Positions 53,574 through 61,690 of a DNA stretch of 64,000 nt are shown one piece after another. The translations under genes were made by a program, and so were the position numbers. Position 1 is the stretch's first letter. Each line of letters opens with the position of its first letter. The stretch is from an uncultured Dorea sp. (GTDB taxonomy: Bacteria > Bacillota > Clostridia > Lachnospirales > Lachnospiraceae), in the NCBI GenBank assembly GCA_910584615.1, contig CAJUAM010000003.1, positions 62,001 through 126,000 of the forward strand, read 5' to 3'. The notes under the pieces are model-generated. The model saw only the letters and a list, made by a program, of their open reading frames with translations. It made no database searches and was not told the DNA's origin.

Positions 53574-53590
53574 ATTACACCATGTGTTAT
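53574..53590. promoter_or_regulatory. Imperfect dyad between the GNAT and ABC exporter genes
   Basis: ATTACAC-CAT-GTGTTAT, 6 of 7 pairs matching. On the minus strand a TTGTTA/TAATAC promoter with 17-base spacer runs through it, so it could be an operator shared by the divergent genes. Confidence 0.35.
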
Positions 53591-53697
53591 TATATAACAA
53601 AGTGATACAGGAGTCAAAAAGTCATGTAAAGAGCAAGCTGCAGTATCGCTTATACAGTGGAAGACATGAGAAGAATAACATGGAAGGGACTAAGATG

Positions 53698-54402
53698 ATG
53701 AGTTCATTTGTGGAATTAAGGAATGTAAAGAAGATATATCATATGGGTGAGGTTGAGATCATAGCGGCGGCCGGTATTGATTTTGAGATACGAAAGGGTG
53801 AGTTTGCTGTTGTGGTAGGACCAAGCGGCGCAGGGAAGACTACAGTGCTCAATATCCTCGGCGGTATGGATACTGCTACAGAAGGAGAAGTGCTGGTGGA
53901 TGGGTATGATATTGCTGATTATTCACAAAGACAGCTGACTGCGTACAGAAGAGATGATATTGGTTTTGTGTTTCAGTTTTACAATCTGATACCAAATCTT
54001 ACGGCTTTAGAAAATGTGGAGCTGGCACTTCAGATATGTAAAAATCCTATGGATGCAAGAGAGGTGCTTGAGGAGGTAGGACTTGGGGAGCGGCTTAATA
54101 ATTTCCCGGCGCAGTTATCCGGCGGGGAGCAGCAAAGAGTATCTATCGCAAGAGCGTTAGCTAAGAATCCTAAACTCATGCTGTGTGATGAGCCGACGGG
54201 AGCGCTTGACTATAATACAGGAAAGGCTATTCTAAAGCTTTTGCAGGATATGTGCAGGAACAAGGGGATGACAGTGATTCTGATCACTCATAATTCGGCC
54301 ATAGCTCCAATGGCGGACCGGGTGATCAAGATCAAGAATGGGAAAGTTTCGGATGTGCTGCAAAATAAGTGTCCGATTTCAGTTGAGATGATTGAGTGGT
54401 AA
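53698..54402 (+). CDS. ABC transporter ATP-binding protein (FtsX-type exporter)
   Basis: 234 residues: Walker A GPSGAGKTT (41-49), Q-loop FQFYN, signature LSGGEQQR (about 142-149), Walker B LMLCDEPTGALD and LITHN with the switch His. Of several in-frame starts, the ATG at 53698 is best because AAGGGA lies 8 bases before it; 53680 and 53695 are possible. It is followed 13 bases later by the large permease, forming one exporter. The class moves antimicrobial peptides or lipids. Confidence 0.92.
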   Translation: MSSFVELRNVKKIYHMGEVEIIAAAGIDFEIRKGEFAVVVGPSGAGKTTVLNILGGMDTATEGEVLVDGYDIADYSQRQLTAYRRDDIGFVFQFYNLIPNLTALENVELALQICKNPMDAREVLEEVGLGERLNNFPAQLSGGEQQRVSIARALAKNPKLMLCDEPTGALDYNTGKAILKLLQDMCRNKGMTVILITHNSAIAPMADRVIKIKNGKVSDVLQNKCPISVEMIEW

Positions 54403-54415
54403 GGCGGTAAAAGAT

Positions 54416-57400
54416 ATGGCAAAAAAAGCAACACGCAAAGATTTTTATATGGAGATCAGGAAAAGCCCCGGCCGGTTTTTCTCAATCCTTTTTATTGTTG
54501 CGCTCGGGGTGGCATTTTTTTCCGGAATCAGGGCTTCAGAACCGGACATGAGGATTACCGGGGATGCCTATTTTGATGCCAGCGATCTTATGGATATAAA
54601 GGCTTTCAGTACATACGGAGTTACAGATGAAGATGTAAAAGCTTTTCAGGAACTTGCCGGAGTAGAAACGGCAGAAGGCGCATACAGCGCGGATTTTTTA
54701 TATAATCTTGAGGAAGAGCAGCATGTGCTCCATATAATGGGCATACAAGAAAAGATGAACCGTTTTACGCTGACAAAGGGAAGGATTCCTGACAAAGTAG
54801 GAGAGTGTCTGGCAGATGACGAATCAGGATATAAAATCGGTGATACGATCCGGCTTGAATCAGGCACAGAAGATGAGGTGACGGATACTTTAAAGACCGA
54901 TTCATTCAAGGTAGTCGGTCTTGGAAATAGTCCCTGTTATCTTTCTTATGGGAGGGGCAGTACGACTATAGGAACAGGAAGTATCGATGCATTTCTCATA
55001 GTGCCGGAGGAGACCTTTGATATGGACGTATTTTCTGAGGTATATGTCCAGGTAAAAGGCGCAAAGGAATTGCTGGCATTTACTGATGAATATGAGGATA
55101 AGATAGAAAAGGTTTTAGACGAGGCAGAGCTTCTGGCAGATGAGAGGGGAATCATCCGTAAAAAAGAGATTGTTGACGAGGCGGAAGAGAAGCTTTCTGA
55201 GGCAGAAGAGGAACTTGATGAGGGAAAGGCCAAAGCCAAAAAGGAACTTGCAGATGCGAAAGATAAGATTGATGACGCCAGGAAGAAGCTTTCGGATGCG
55301 AAAAAGGAGATCAAGGATGGCAGGAAGAAGCTTTCGGATGCAAAGAAAACATTAAACTCCAGGCAGAAGCAGCTCAATAAGGCAAAGAAGCAGTATGAAT
55401 CCGGAAAAAAGGATCTGGAAAAAGGGAAAAAAGAATATGAGAAGGGCCTCAAAGAGTATGAGAAAAGCAGCCCGGCGGCGCAGAAAAAAATAAAAGAAGG
55501 ACGCAAGCAGACCAAAGCGTTGAAAGCGCAGATTGAAAAAGATAAAAAGACATATGATAATTTGAAAAGCCAGATTGAGAAGCTTACAAAAGAGCTTAAG
55601 AAGATACAGGAGAGCGCGCAGAAAGACTCAGAAGGTAGTGCAGAGGAAAATGCAGGAGAAGATGGACAGAAAGCGGCGGCCGGAGAATTAGAAGGACAGC
55701 TTGCCATTCTTAAGGAACAGGCAGAAGGCATGAAGCAGAAAATAGCTGCGCAAAAAAAGGCGTATACTTCGTCTGAGGCAGAGCTTGATAAGGGGCAGGA
55801 GAAGCTTGACTTAGCAAAGAAGACACTGCAAAAATCGAAAGATGAGTTAGAAAAAGGAGAAAAAGACCTTTCTAAAGTATCGAAGCAGATAAAAACAGGA
55901 CAGAAGAAAATTGACGATGGCTGGAAAGAGATTAAAAAGCAGGAGATAAAATTAACTGACGGCGAACAAGAGATTGTTACTAATGAAGAAAAGCTTGCAG
56001 ATGCCGAAAAAGAATATGAAGAAGGGAAAAAAGATGCCGAAAAAGAGATAGAGGATGGTGAGAAAAAAATTGCGGATGCCAAGGCAGATATTGCAGATAT
56101 CAAAGATCCGAAATGGTATGTGTATGATAGGAGTACACTGGTGGAATACAGTGGATTTGGTGAGAATGCAGAGCGTCTTGGTGCCATAGGAAAGGTATTT
56201 CCTGTCCTGTTCTTTCTGGTTGCCGCATTGATCAGCCTGACAAGCATGACACGTATGGTAGAAGAACAGAGAACGTCTATCGGAACTATGAAGGCTCTTG
56301 GATACGGGAAATTTGCCATTGCCTCCAAGTACCTTGGTTATGCTCTTCTGGCGACGATTGGCGGGAGTATAATCGGAGTGCTTATCGGAGAGAAGGTACT
56401 GCCCTACATTATTGTATATGCCTACAGTATCTTGTACCGGCATATGCCCAATATCCTTATCCCGTATAACTGGACATACGCAGGTATGGCCTCGGGAGCG
56501 GCGGTATTCTGTACGATGGCAGCGACCTTTATGGCATGCTACCGTGAGCTTGAAGCCCAGCCTGCAGTGCTTATGCGCCCGCCTGCGCCGAAAAACGGAC
56601 GCCGTGTATTTATGGAGAGGATCGGGCTTTTGTGGAAGCATTTAAGCTTTACATGGAAATCCACGATCCGGAATCTCATGAGGTATAAGAAACGTTTCTT
56701 TATGACCATTTTTGGGATCGGAGGCTGTATGGCATTGATGCTTGTTGGCTTTGGTCTTAAAGATTCCTGCTATGAGATCGCAAAGATCCAGTATGCAGAG
56801 ATTTTGCTCTATCATGGAAGCATATATCTGGAAGAGGATATTACCGATGAGCAAAGAGACCGGATAAAAGAAGCACTTAGTGAAGAGGAGGGGGTAGAGC
56901 GGTTTATAGATACAGGGACAAGGAATATTACATTGATCAATGGCAAAAAAGAACGCAGTGCATATGAGTATGTAATGAATCCCAAGAAGGAGATACCCAA
57001 GTATGTAGATTTTCATAACCGGAAGACAAAAGAAAGTTATGTCCTTACTGATAACGGCGCGATAATCAGCGAAAAGACAGCAAAGCTGCTCGAAGTAAAA
57101 GAGGGAGAAACAGTCTGTATAAAAGATGAAGAGAACGGGAATAAAGAGATAAGGATAGAACATATCTGTGAAAATTATATGGGACATTATATATATCTGA
57201 CGCCGGCATATTATGAGAAGATATATAAAGAACCGCCGGAATATAACAGTATCTTGTTTGCGGTAGAAGATGCAGGGGATTTGGGGCAGATGGAGCAGAT
57301 GGGACAAAGGCTCCTTAAGGAGGATGGAGTTTTAAGTGCCGGCTATACTCATGATATAGAAAAACAGCTTGACGATATGCTTGGAAGCCTGAACCTCGTG

Positions 57401-57790
57401 ATCGTCGTGCTGATCATATCAGCCGGGATGCTGGCATTTGTCGTACTCTATAATCTTAATACTGTCAATATCGCAGAGAGAAAGAGAGAGCTTGCGACCC
57501 TTAAAGTGTTAGGCTTTTATGATCCGGAAGTTGCCGGATATGTGTACCGGGAAAATATGATACTGACCCTTATCGGAGCCGTGGTCGGATCGGGACTGGG
57601 AAAGTTCTTTCACCTGTTCATCATAGAGACCGTGGAAATAGAATCTGCCATGTTTGGAAGAAATATCAATCCGCCGAGCTTTCTGTACAGCCTATTATTT
57701 ACGGTTGCGTTTTCTATGATCATCAATGGAGTAATGTATCTTAAACTGAAAAAAATAGATATGGTAGAGTCGCTTAAAAGTATAGAATGA
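54416..57790 (+). CDS. FtsX-family ABC permease with ~300-residue coiled-coil insertion
   Basis: 1124 residues. TM1 is about 20-40 (FFSILFIVALGVAFFSGI); an extracytoplasmic domain (about 45-230) follows, then roughly residues 240-545 are an almost uninterrupted Lys/Glu/Asp/Ala coiled coil with repeated (E/K)LxxAKKxL-like heptads broken near SSPAAQ and a Gly/Glu-rich hinge. The first FtsX membrane core (about 590-730, SLTSMTRMVEEQRTSIGTM) and, after a second external domain, the second core (about 1000-1124, LNTVNIAERKRELATLKVLG) complete it. The helical arm should project far from the membrane, as in large peptide- or lipid-handling FtsX permeases. ATG at 54416 has AAGGCGG; the TTG at 54392 is rejected. 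Confidence 0.93.
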   Translation: MAKKATRKDFYMEIRKSPGRFFSILFIVALGVAFFSGIRASEPDMRITGDAYFDASDLMDIKAFSTYGVTDEDVKAFQELAGVETAEGAYSADFLYNLEEEQHVLHIMGIQEKMNRFTLTKGRIPDKVGECLADDESGYKIGDTIRLESGTEDEVTDTLKTDSFKVVGLGNSPCYLSYGRGSTTIGTGSIDAFLIVPEETFDMDVFSEVYVQVKGAKELLAFTDEYEDKIEKVLDEAELLADERGIIRKKEIVDEAEEKLSEAEEELDEGKAKAKKELADAKDKIDDARKKLSDAKKEIKDGRKKLSDAKKTLNSRQKQLNKAKKQYESGKKDLEKGKKEYEKGLKEYEKSSPAAQKKIKEGRKQTKALKAQIEKDKKTYDNLKSQIEKLTKELKKIQESAQKDSEGSAEENAGEDGQKAAAGELEGQLAILKEQAEGMKQKIAAQKKAYTSSEAELDKGQEKLDLAKKTLQKSKDELEKGEKDLSKVSKQIKTGQKKIDDGWKEIKKQEIKLTDGEQEIVTNEEKLADAEKEYEEGKKDAEKEIEDGEKKIADAKADIADIKDPKWYVYDRSTLVEYSGFGENAERLGAIGKVFPVLFFLVAALISLTSMTRMVEEQRTSIGTMKALGYGKFAIASKYLGYALLATIGGSIIGVLIGEKVLPYIIVYAYSILYRHMPNILIPYNWTYAGMASGAAVFCTMAATFMACYRELEAQPAVLMRPPAPKNGRRVFMERIGLLWKHLSFTWKSTIRNLMRYKKRFFMTIFGIGGCMALMLVGFGLKDSCYEIAKIQYAEILLYHGSIYLEEDITDEQRDRIKEALSEEEGVERFIDTGTRNITLINGKKERSAYEYVMNPKKEIPKYVDFHNRKTKESYVLTDNGAIISEKTAKLLEVKEGETVCIKDEENGNKEIRIEHICENYMGHYIYLTPAYYEKIYKEPPEYNSILFAVEDAGDLGQMEQMGQRLLKEDGVLSAGYTHDIEKQLDDMLGSLNLVIVVLIISAGMLAFVVLYNLNTVNIAERKRELATLKVLGFYDPEVAGYVYRENMILTLIGAVVGSGLGKFFHLFIIETVEIESAMFGRNINPPSFLYSLLFTVAFSMIINGVMYLKLKKIDMVESLKSIE

Positions 57791-57793
57791 CAT

Positions 57794-57834
57794 GATAATG
57801 CCGGGGGCAGAGCCAATCTGTCCCCGGCATTATC
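57794..57834. terminator. Very strong hairpin between exporter and coat genes (no T run)
   Basis: 17-base arms GATAATGCCGGGGGCAG (57794-57810) and CTGTCCCCGGCATTATC (57818-57834) pair with one G-T; loop 7 bases. Neither strand has a T run on its 3' side (plus side is CAAAAAATATGG), so it is not a textbook terminator though it lies between convergent genes and may protect or end both messages. Confidence 0.6.
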
Positions 57835-57846
57835 AAAAAATATGGT

Positions 57847-58107
57847 TTACTTCATTGCCAGTCCGGAAAGAACAGATTTTACGTGATCGATCTCTTGCTG
57901 GGAAGCTTTTGCAGCCGGTACATAATAGCTCTTTTCACGAGCTACCTGATACAGTTTTTCCTGTGACATTTCACATTCATTGCGGATCTGCTTTAAGCAT
58001 TGTTTAAGCTGCTTGTTTTCTGTCTGAGGAATCATCTCGCCGTAGCGGGTGAGTTCTCCGTTAACACCTGTCAAGGCATCTGATACCATTGTCTTATCGT
58101 CTAACAT
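57847..58107 (-). CDS. CotF-like spore coat protein
   Basis: 86-residue helical protein of the Coat_F family: KTMVSDALTGVNGELTRYGE (5-24), KQIRNECEMSQEKLYQVA (central) and the end KSYYVPAAKASQQEIDHVKS, all typical of clostridial CotF proteins. It lies 11 bases after the smaller coat-like gene and is probably cotranscribed. Located in or under the spore coat when made; an exact role is unknown. Confidence 0.88.
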   Translation of the reverse strand: MLDDKTMVSDALTGVNGELTRYGEMIPQTENKQLKQCLKQIRNECEMSQEKLYQVAREKSYYVPAAKASQQEIDHVKSVLSGLAMK

Positions 58108-58118
58108 AATTTCCCCTC

Positions 58119-58301
58119 CTATAAGAATTTCATCAAATCCTGTTTGTTTTTCATAGCTGAATTAGCAGCGTCCTGAAAAAGTTGTTTGATCTCAGGGTCT
58201 TTTGCCTGTGCCGCGTAATCCTGCATCTTGCAGTGGCATGTGTCAAATCCGCCGATCAAGTGGCGTAAGTTTTGTAAATCAAGAATTGAAATCTCTGACA
58301 T
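58119..58301 (-). CDS. Small CotF-related spore protein
   Basis: 60 residues (MSEISILDLQNLRHLIGGFD ... to FL), ferritin-like helix-turn-helix content with a CHCKMQDYA centre and a LFQDAANSAMKNK end; related to the N-terminal half of CotF-type proteins. ATG at 58301 follows GGAGGAAA; the longer frame starts inside the ribosome site. Forms an operon with the following CotF gene; a possible SigE-type promoter lies at 58332-58362. Confidence 0.8.
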   Translation of the reverse strand: MSEISILDLQNLRHLIGGFDTCHCKMQDYAAQAKDPEIKQLFQDAANSAMKNKQDLMKFL

Positions 58302-58331
58302 GGGTATTTCCTCCTTCATTTTCTTTCAAAT

Positions 58332-58362
58332 TTAGTATGTACCGCTTGCTTAAAAAATATGT
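58332..58362 (-). promoter_or_regulatory. Possible mother-cell (SigE-type) promoter of the coat genes
   Basis: On the minus strand: -35 ACATATT (58362-58356), 16-base spacer, -10 CATACTAA (58339-58332), about 30 bases before the ATG. Close to the Bacillus SigE pattern (ATATT ... CATACA-T). It overlaps the end of the upstream gene. Confidence 0.35.
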
Positions 58363-59066
58363 CTTTCTTTTTTTGAAGCTCTTGCAAAAAGTAAAAAAAG
58401 ATTTTTCATAGGTTCACTGAAGCGGTACATGCACTCCGGATGCCACTGGACACCGATGGCAAAGGGAAATACTGAGGATTCAACCGCTTCGATCACTCCG
58501 TCAGGCGCGATTGCAGTTGTTTTTAATGTCTCTCCCAATTTATTGATGCATTGATGATGAAAGCTGTTTACATTCAACGAATTGCCGCATATTTTGCAGA
58601 GCATACTGTCATTTGATATAGAAAGCTGATGACAGACATCTGAGCGGTCAAGGGAAAGCTGCATATGGTTCAGCGAGTTTTCCGGACGCAGGCTCAGATC
58701 CTGATAGATAGTACCGCCCAGCGCAAGATTTAAAATCTGCATTCCCCGGCAGATACCAAGGACCGGGAGTTTGAAAGAAAGAGCCTGCTGCATAAAACGG
58801 ATATGGAAAATATCGGTTTTCCAGTCAGTTGTACCTTTTTGCGTCATCAGATTTTCTCCAAAGAGCAGAGGGGTAATATCTTGGCCGCCGCAGAATAAAA
58901 GTCCGTCACATATATGGAAATATTTAGTAGAACATGTATTTTTCCCAGGATAAGGGATAATGAGCGGAATCGCTCCGGCCTCAGAAACCGCTTCAATATA
59001 AGTGGTAGTGACAAACTGGCGGTTTTTTTCAAAACCGCAAAATAAAATTCCGATAACAGGACTCAT
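58350..59066 (-). CDS. Class I glutamine amidotransferase-like gamma-glutamyl hydrolase (PuuD type)
   Basis: 238-residue peptidase C26 family protein. Catalytic elements: GICRGMQILNLALGG with nucleophile Cys (about 100), and IGVQWHPECMY with His and Glu (about 205). PuuD-type enzymes hydrolyse gamma-glutamyl-amine bonds such as gamma-glutamyl-GABA. No other putrescine genes lie nearby, so the substrate is open. AAGGAATT site. Divergent from the membrane dipeptidase gene, 68 bases apart. Confidence 0.9.
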   Translation of the reverse strand: MSPVIGILFCGFEKNRQFVTTTYIEAVSEAGAIPLIIPYPGKNTCSTKYFHICDGLLFCGGQDITPLLFGENLMTQKGTTDWKTDIFHIRFMQQALSFKLPVLGICRGMQILNLALGGTIYQDLSLRPENSLNHMQLSLDRSDVCHQLSISNDSMLCKICGNSLNVNSFHHQCINKLGETLKTTAIAPDGVIEAVESSVFPFAIGVQWHPECMYRFSEPMKNLFLLFARASKKERHIF

Positions 59067-59134
59067 AATAATTCCTTTCTCATGTTATAATGTACGGAGT
59101 CTTATTAATTAATTATGAAAGGAAAAGTAATGAT

Positions 59135-60091
59135 ATGAAACTTATTGATATGCATTGCGATACGATCTGGAAGCTGATGGATCTGGACAAAGAAGGAAAT
59201 CTTATGGAGAATCACTGCAGCGTCAGTATTCCGGGAATGAAAAAGGCGGAAACAATGGTACAATTTTTTGCATGTTTTCTTTACATAAAAGATATGACAG
59301 GCGGATACGAGGAAGGATACCGGCATGTATATGAGATGATTGACTTTATGAATGAGCAGATCCGGCAGTTTTCCGAAGATATTGATTTTGCGTATTGTTA
59401 TGAAGATGTAGTGAAAAATGATGCGGATGGAAAAATATCGGCGATCCTTACCGTTGAAGAAGGAGGTATCTTGAATGGTGATATGAGCCGCCTTAACATA
59501 TTGCATCAAAGAGGGATCCGGCTTATGACTCCGATATGGAATCATGAGAACTGTATTGGATTTCCGAACAGCCATGAACCATCTGTTATGGAAAAGGGGC
59601 TGAAACCATTTGGGATAGAGACAGTAAGACAGATGGGAGAACTTGGCATGATCGTGGATGTATCCCACGCTTCGGATGGTACATTTTATGATATCATCCA
59701 TTATTCAAACGGGCCAGTTGTGGCTTCTCATTCTAACTGCAGAGAGATCTGCAGTCATCCAAGAAATCTGACTGATGGAATGATACACAGTCTTGCGGAA
59801 ATTGGCGGAGGCGCGGGTCTTAATTTTTACGGAGCATTTCTTGGGACGAAAGAAGCCTCTTATGTGGAGGAAATGGCGGCGCATATCCTCCACATGATCC
59901 GGTGCGGGGGAGAAGATTTTCCAATGATAGGGACCGACTTCGACGGCTTTGACGGGATGGAGCATCTTGATATCCCGAAGATTGAAAACATGGAAAAATT
60001 GTGGGAGACATTAAAAAAGAAAGGCGTCTTTGAATCTCAGCTTGATAAGATCTGGAACAAAAACGCACTTCGTATTCTTAAATCTCTGTAA
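59135..60091 (+). CDS. Membrane dipeptidase (renal dipeptidase family)
   Basis: 318-residue dizinc dipeptidase, peptidase M19, cleaving dipeptides including those with a C-terminal D-residue. Metal ligands are visible: IDMHCDT (4-10), the bridging Glu in TVEEGG (about 109), VDVSHAS (about 178) and ASHSNCR (about 199), with Asp in GTDFDGFDGM (about 265). No signal peptide. ATG at 59135 gives the family N-terminus MKLIDMHCD. Its end overlaps the convergent dehydrogenase by 14 bases. Confidence 0.93.
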   Translation: MKLIDMHCDTIWKLMDLDKEGNLMENHCSVSIPGMKKAETMVQFFACFLYIKDMTGGYEEGYRHVYEMIDFMNEQIRQFSEDIDFAYCYEDVVKNDADGKISAILTVEEGGILNGDMSRLNILHQRGIRLMTPIWNHENCIGFPNSHEPSVMEKGLKPFGIETVRQMGELGMIVDVSHASDGTFYDIIHYSNGPVVASHSNCREICSHPRNLTDGMIHSLAEIGGGAGLNFYGAFLGTKEASYVEEMAAHILHMIRCGGEDFPMIGTDFDGFDGMEHLDIPKIENMEKLWETLKKKGVFESQLDKIWNKNALRILKSL

Positions 60092-61022
60092 TGTTAAAAA
60101 ATTCTCTGACCTGCGAAAGTATAATATCCATCAGGCGGGTGCGTGATTCAATGCTTGCCCATCCGATATGGGGCGTGATGAAAAGGCGGCGGCTGTCTTT
60201 TATGCGGCGCAGCGGATTTTGCGGATCCATGGGCTCTTTGCAGAGAACATCCAGACCAGCCGCCAGGATCGTATTATTTTCAAGGGCATCGTAAAGATCC
60301 TGTTCAACTACGATTGGTCCGCGTCCAAGATTTAGGAAGATACAGGTATTTTTCATTTTGGCGAAGGCTTTTTTATCAATGAGGTTTTCTGTAAAGTGGT
60401 TAAGCGGAGCATGGACAGAGATAATGTCAGAGGAGGCGTAAAGGGTGTCTGGCTCCACCTGGCAGTATCCTTCCTGGGGCGCGCTGCCTGACGGGGAAAA
60501 ATAAATGATCTTTGCTCCGAAAGTCTCTGCAATATCCGCTACCCGCCTTCCGATGTTTCCAAGTCCGATGATCCCCCATGTTTTGCCGTATAGTTCATAA
60601 AATTTCTCTTCGAAGTGTGTGAAGAGTGTGTCGTTGGTATAAAGATCTTTTTTTACGTATTCATCGTAATAGCGCAGTTTTTCTAATAGATAAAAAAGCA
60701 TTGCGAAAGTATGCTGCGCAACGGATTCCGTAGAGTATCCGGCAACATTCCGCCATGCGATACGGCGGCTTTTAAGATAGTCTTTATCAAGATTATTTGT
60801 TCCGGTGGCAGTAACGCATACCAGTTTTAAATTTTTCGCGGTTTTAATAGTAGACTCATTCACCTGGATTTTATTTACAATGATGACGTCGGCATCTGTA
60901 ATCCTATCCGGTACTTCCAAAGAAGTTGAAAAGGGATATTTTACAACTTCCCCCAGCTTGTCAAAGCCCGACAGATCTATATCTTCACCGATAGTTTTTA
61001 CATCTAAAAATACAATTTTCAT
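60078..61022 (-). CDS. D-2-hydroxyacid dehydrogenase (NAD-dependent)
   Basis: 314 residues: catalytic domain halves flank an NAD-binding domain with GIIGLGNIGRRVAD (about 148-161). The catalytic set is Arg in HAPLNHFT/NLGRGPIV region, Glu in LDVLCKEP and His in TPHIGWAS (about 290). Related to glycerate/hydroxypyruvate and D-lactate dehydrogenases. ATG at 61022 follows AAGGAG; the 47-codon upstream extension is not used. Substrate unclear. Confidence 0.92.
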   Translation of the reverse strand: MKIVFLDVKTIGEDIDLSGFDKLGEVVKYPFSTSLEVPDRITDADVIIVNKIQVNESTIKTAKNLKLVCVTATGTNNLDKDYLKSRRIAWRNVAGYSTESVAQHTFAMLFYLLEKLRYYDEYVKKDLYTNDTLFTHFEEKFYELYGKTWGIIGLGNIGRRVADIAETFGAKIIYFSPSGSAPQEGYCQVEPDTLYASSDIISVHAPLNHFTENLIDKKAFAKMKNTCIFLNLGRGPIVVEQDLYDALENNTILAAGLDVLCKEPMDPQNPLRRIKDSRRLFITPHIGWASIESRTRLMDIILSQVREFFNITEI

Positions 61023-61162
61023 AAGTGTCTCCTTTCTATATGGCTGCTCTTTTTTTAGTATAATATAATTTCTAATATTTTTACATATTTTTGACATTTT
61101 TCCTCTTTTCAAACTAAGAAATTTTATGATAATATGCTTTCCAAGAAAAGGAGTGATAAGCA

Positions 61163-61393
61163 ATGAGAAAGAAAACTATCATGTTTCGAAAAATTGATGA
61201 CATGCTGGACTTTATTAACAAAGTCGAGAATTATCCATATGATATGGATATGAAAAGTGGTCGATTTACCGTTGATGCAAAATCTTTGTTTGGCATTCTT
61301 AATCTTGGACTTGAAAAGAAGATTGAACTGAAGGTATACGACGAAAACTGCGATGCTCTGTTTGAAGATATCGCACCGTATGTGACAGCTTAG
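61163..61393 (+). CDS. HPr-like protein lacking the phosphorylatable His
   Basis: 76-residue protein whose second half fits HPr of the PTS: FTVDAKSLFGILNLGLEKKIE (written in part as DAKSLFGILNL, about 36-46) resembles the HPr Ser-46 region KSIMGVLSLG, and it ends with the ALFEDIAPYV helix. The active-site loop GLHARPA of true HPr is absent; the N-terminus instead reads IMFRKIDDMLDFI. It cannot accept phosphate from enzyme I at His-15; it may be a regulatory or structural paralogue. AAGGAG start; followed by a hairpin terminator. Confidence 0.75.
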   Translation: MRKKTIMFRKIDDMLDFINKVENYPYDMDMKSGRFTVDAKSLFGILNLGLEKKIELKVYDENCDALFEDIAPYVTA

Positions 61394-61430
61394 TACAGTC
61401 AGTAAAATATCAAAAATATATTTGTAACTA

Positions 61431-61459
61431 TTGAGAAAAGAAACTCCTTGGCGTATAAT
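61431..61459 (+). promoter_or_regulatory. Promoter-like boxes embedded in the hairpin before the MATE relic
   Basis: -35 TTGAGA (61431-61436), 17-base spacer, -10 TATAAT (61454-61459). The -10 is the loop of the hairpin at 61441-61476. It could drive the aldo/keto reductase gene across the MATE relic. Confidence 0.45.
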
Positions 61460-61476
61460 ATGCGTTAAGGAGTTTT
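61441..61476 (+). terminator. Hairpin terminator after the HPr-like gene
   Basis: AAACTCCTT (61441-61449) and AAGGAGTTT (61467-61475) pair perfectly; with G-T pairs the stem runs to 17 pairs around a three-base loop. TTTT closes it. Confidence 0.65.
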
Positions 61477-61490
61477 GACATTAACTAAAA

Positions 61491-61670
61491 ATGAATAAAA
61501 CCAGCTGCTTGTTTGGTAACGGGCGGCTGAAGACACTGGGTATTCCGCTTATCATTGAACGTCTGTTGGCAGTATTCGTTGGTATGGCGGATTCTATTAT
61601 GATAGCAAAAAGCAAGGAACGATCTGCTGGTATCGTAAGATTGGGCGGAGTATTTCTAAAACTGAGGATA
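61491..61670 (+). pseudogene. Relic of a MATE transporter N-terminus
   Basis: The translation contains LGIPLIIERLLAVFVGMADS and IMIAKSKERSAGIV, which match the start of MATE pumps (VPLIIEQLLAVxVGMADTxMV), but similarity stops after about 50 residues and the frame runs into the start of the aldo/keto reductase gene. No transmembrane remainder is found in any frame nearby. It is a truncated copy, not a working pump, and not a fragment of either intact MATE gene here. Confidence 0.7.
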
Positions 61671-61690
61671 AGTAAAAAGGAGGAGCAATT

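Noticed and set aside
54946..56328. 460-codon open frame on the minus strand opposite the FtsX permease gene
   Set aside because: It mirrors the Lys/Glu-rich coiled coil; its Ser/Phe-rich product has no motif or ribosome site, and the plus-strand gene is clear.
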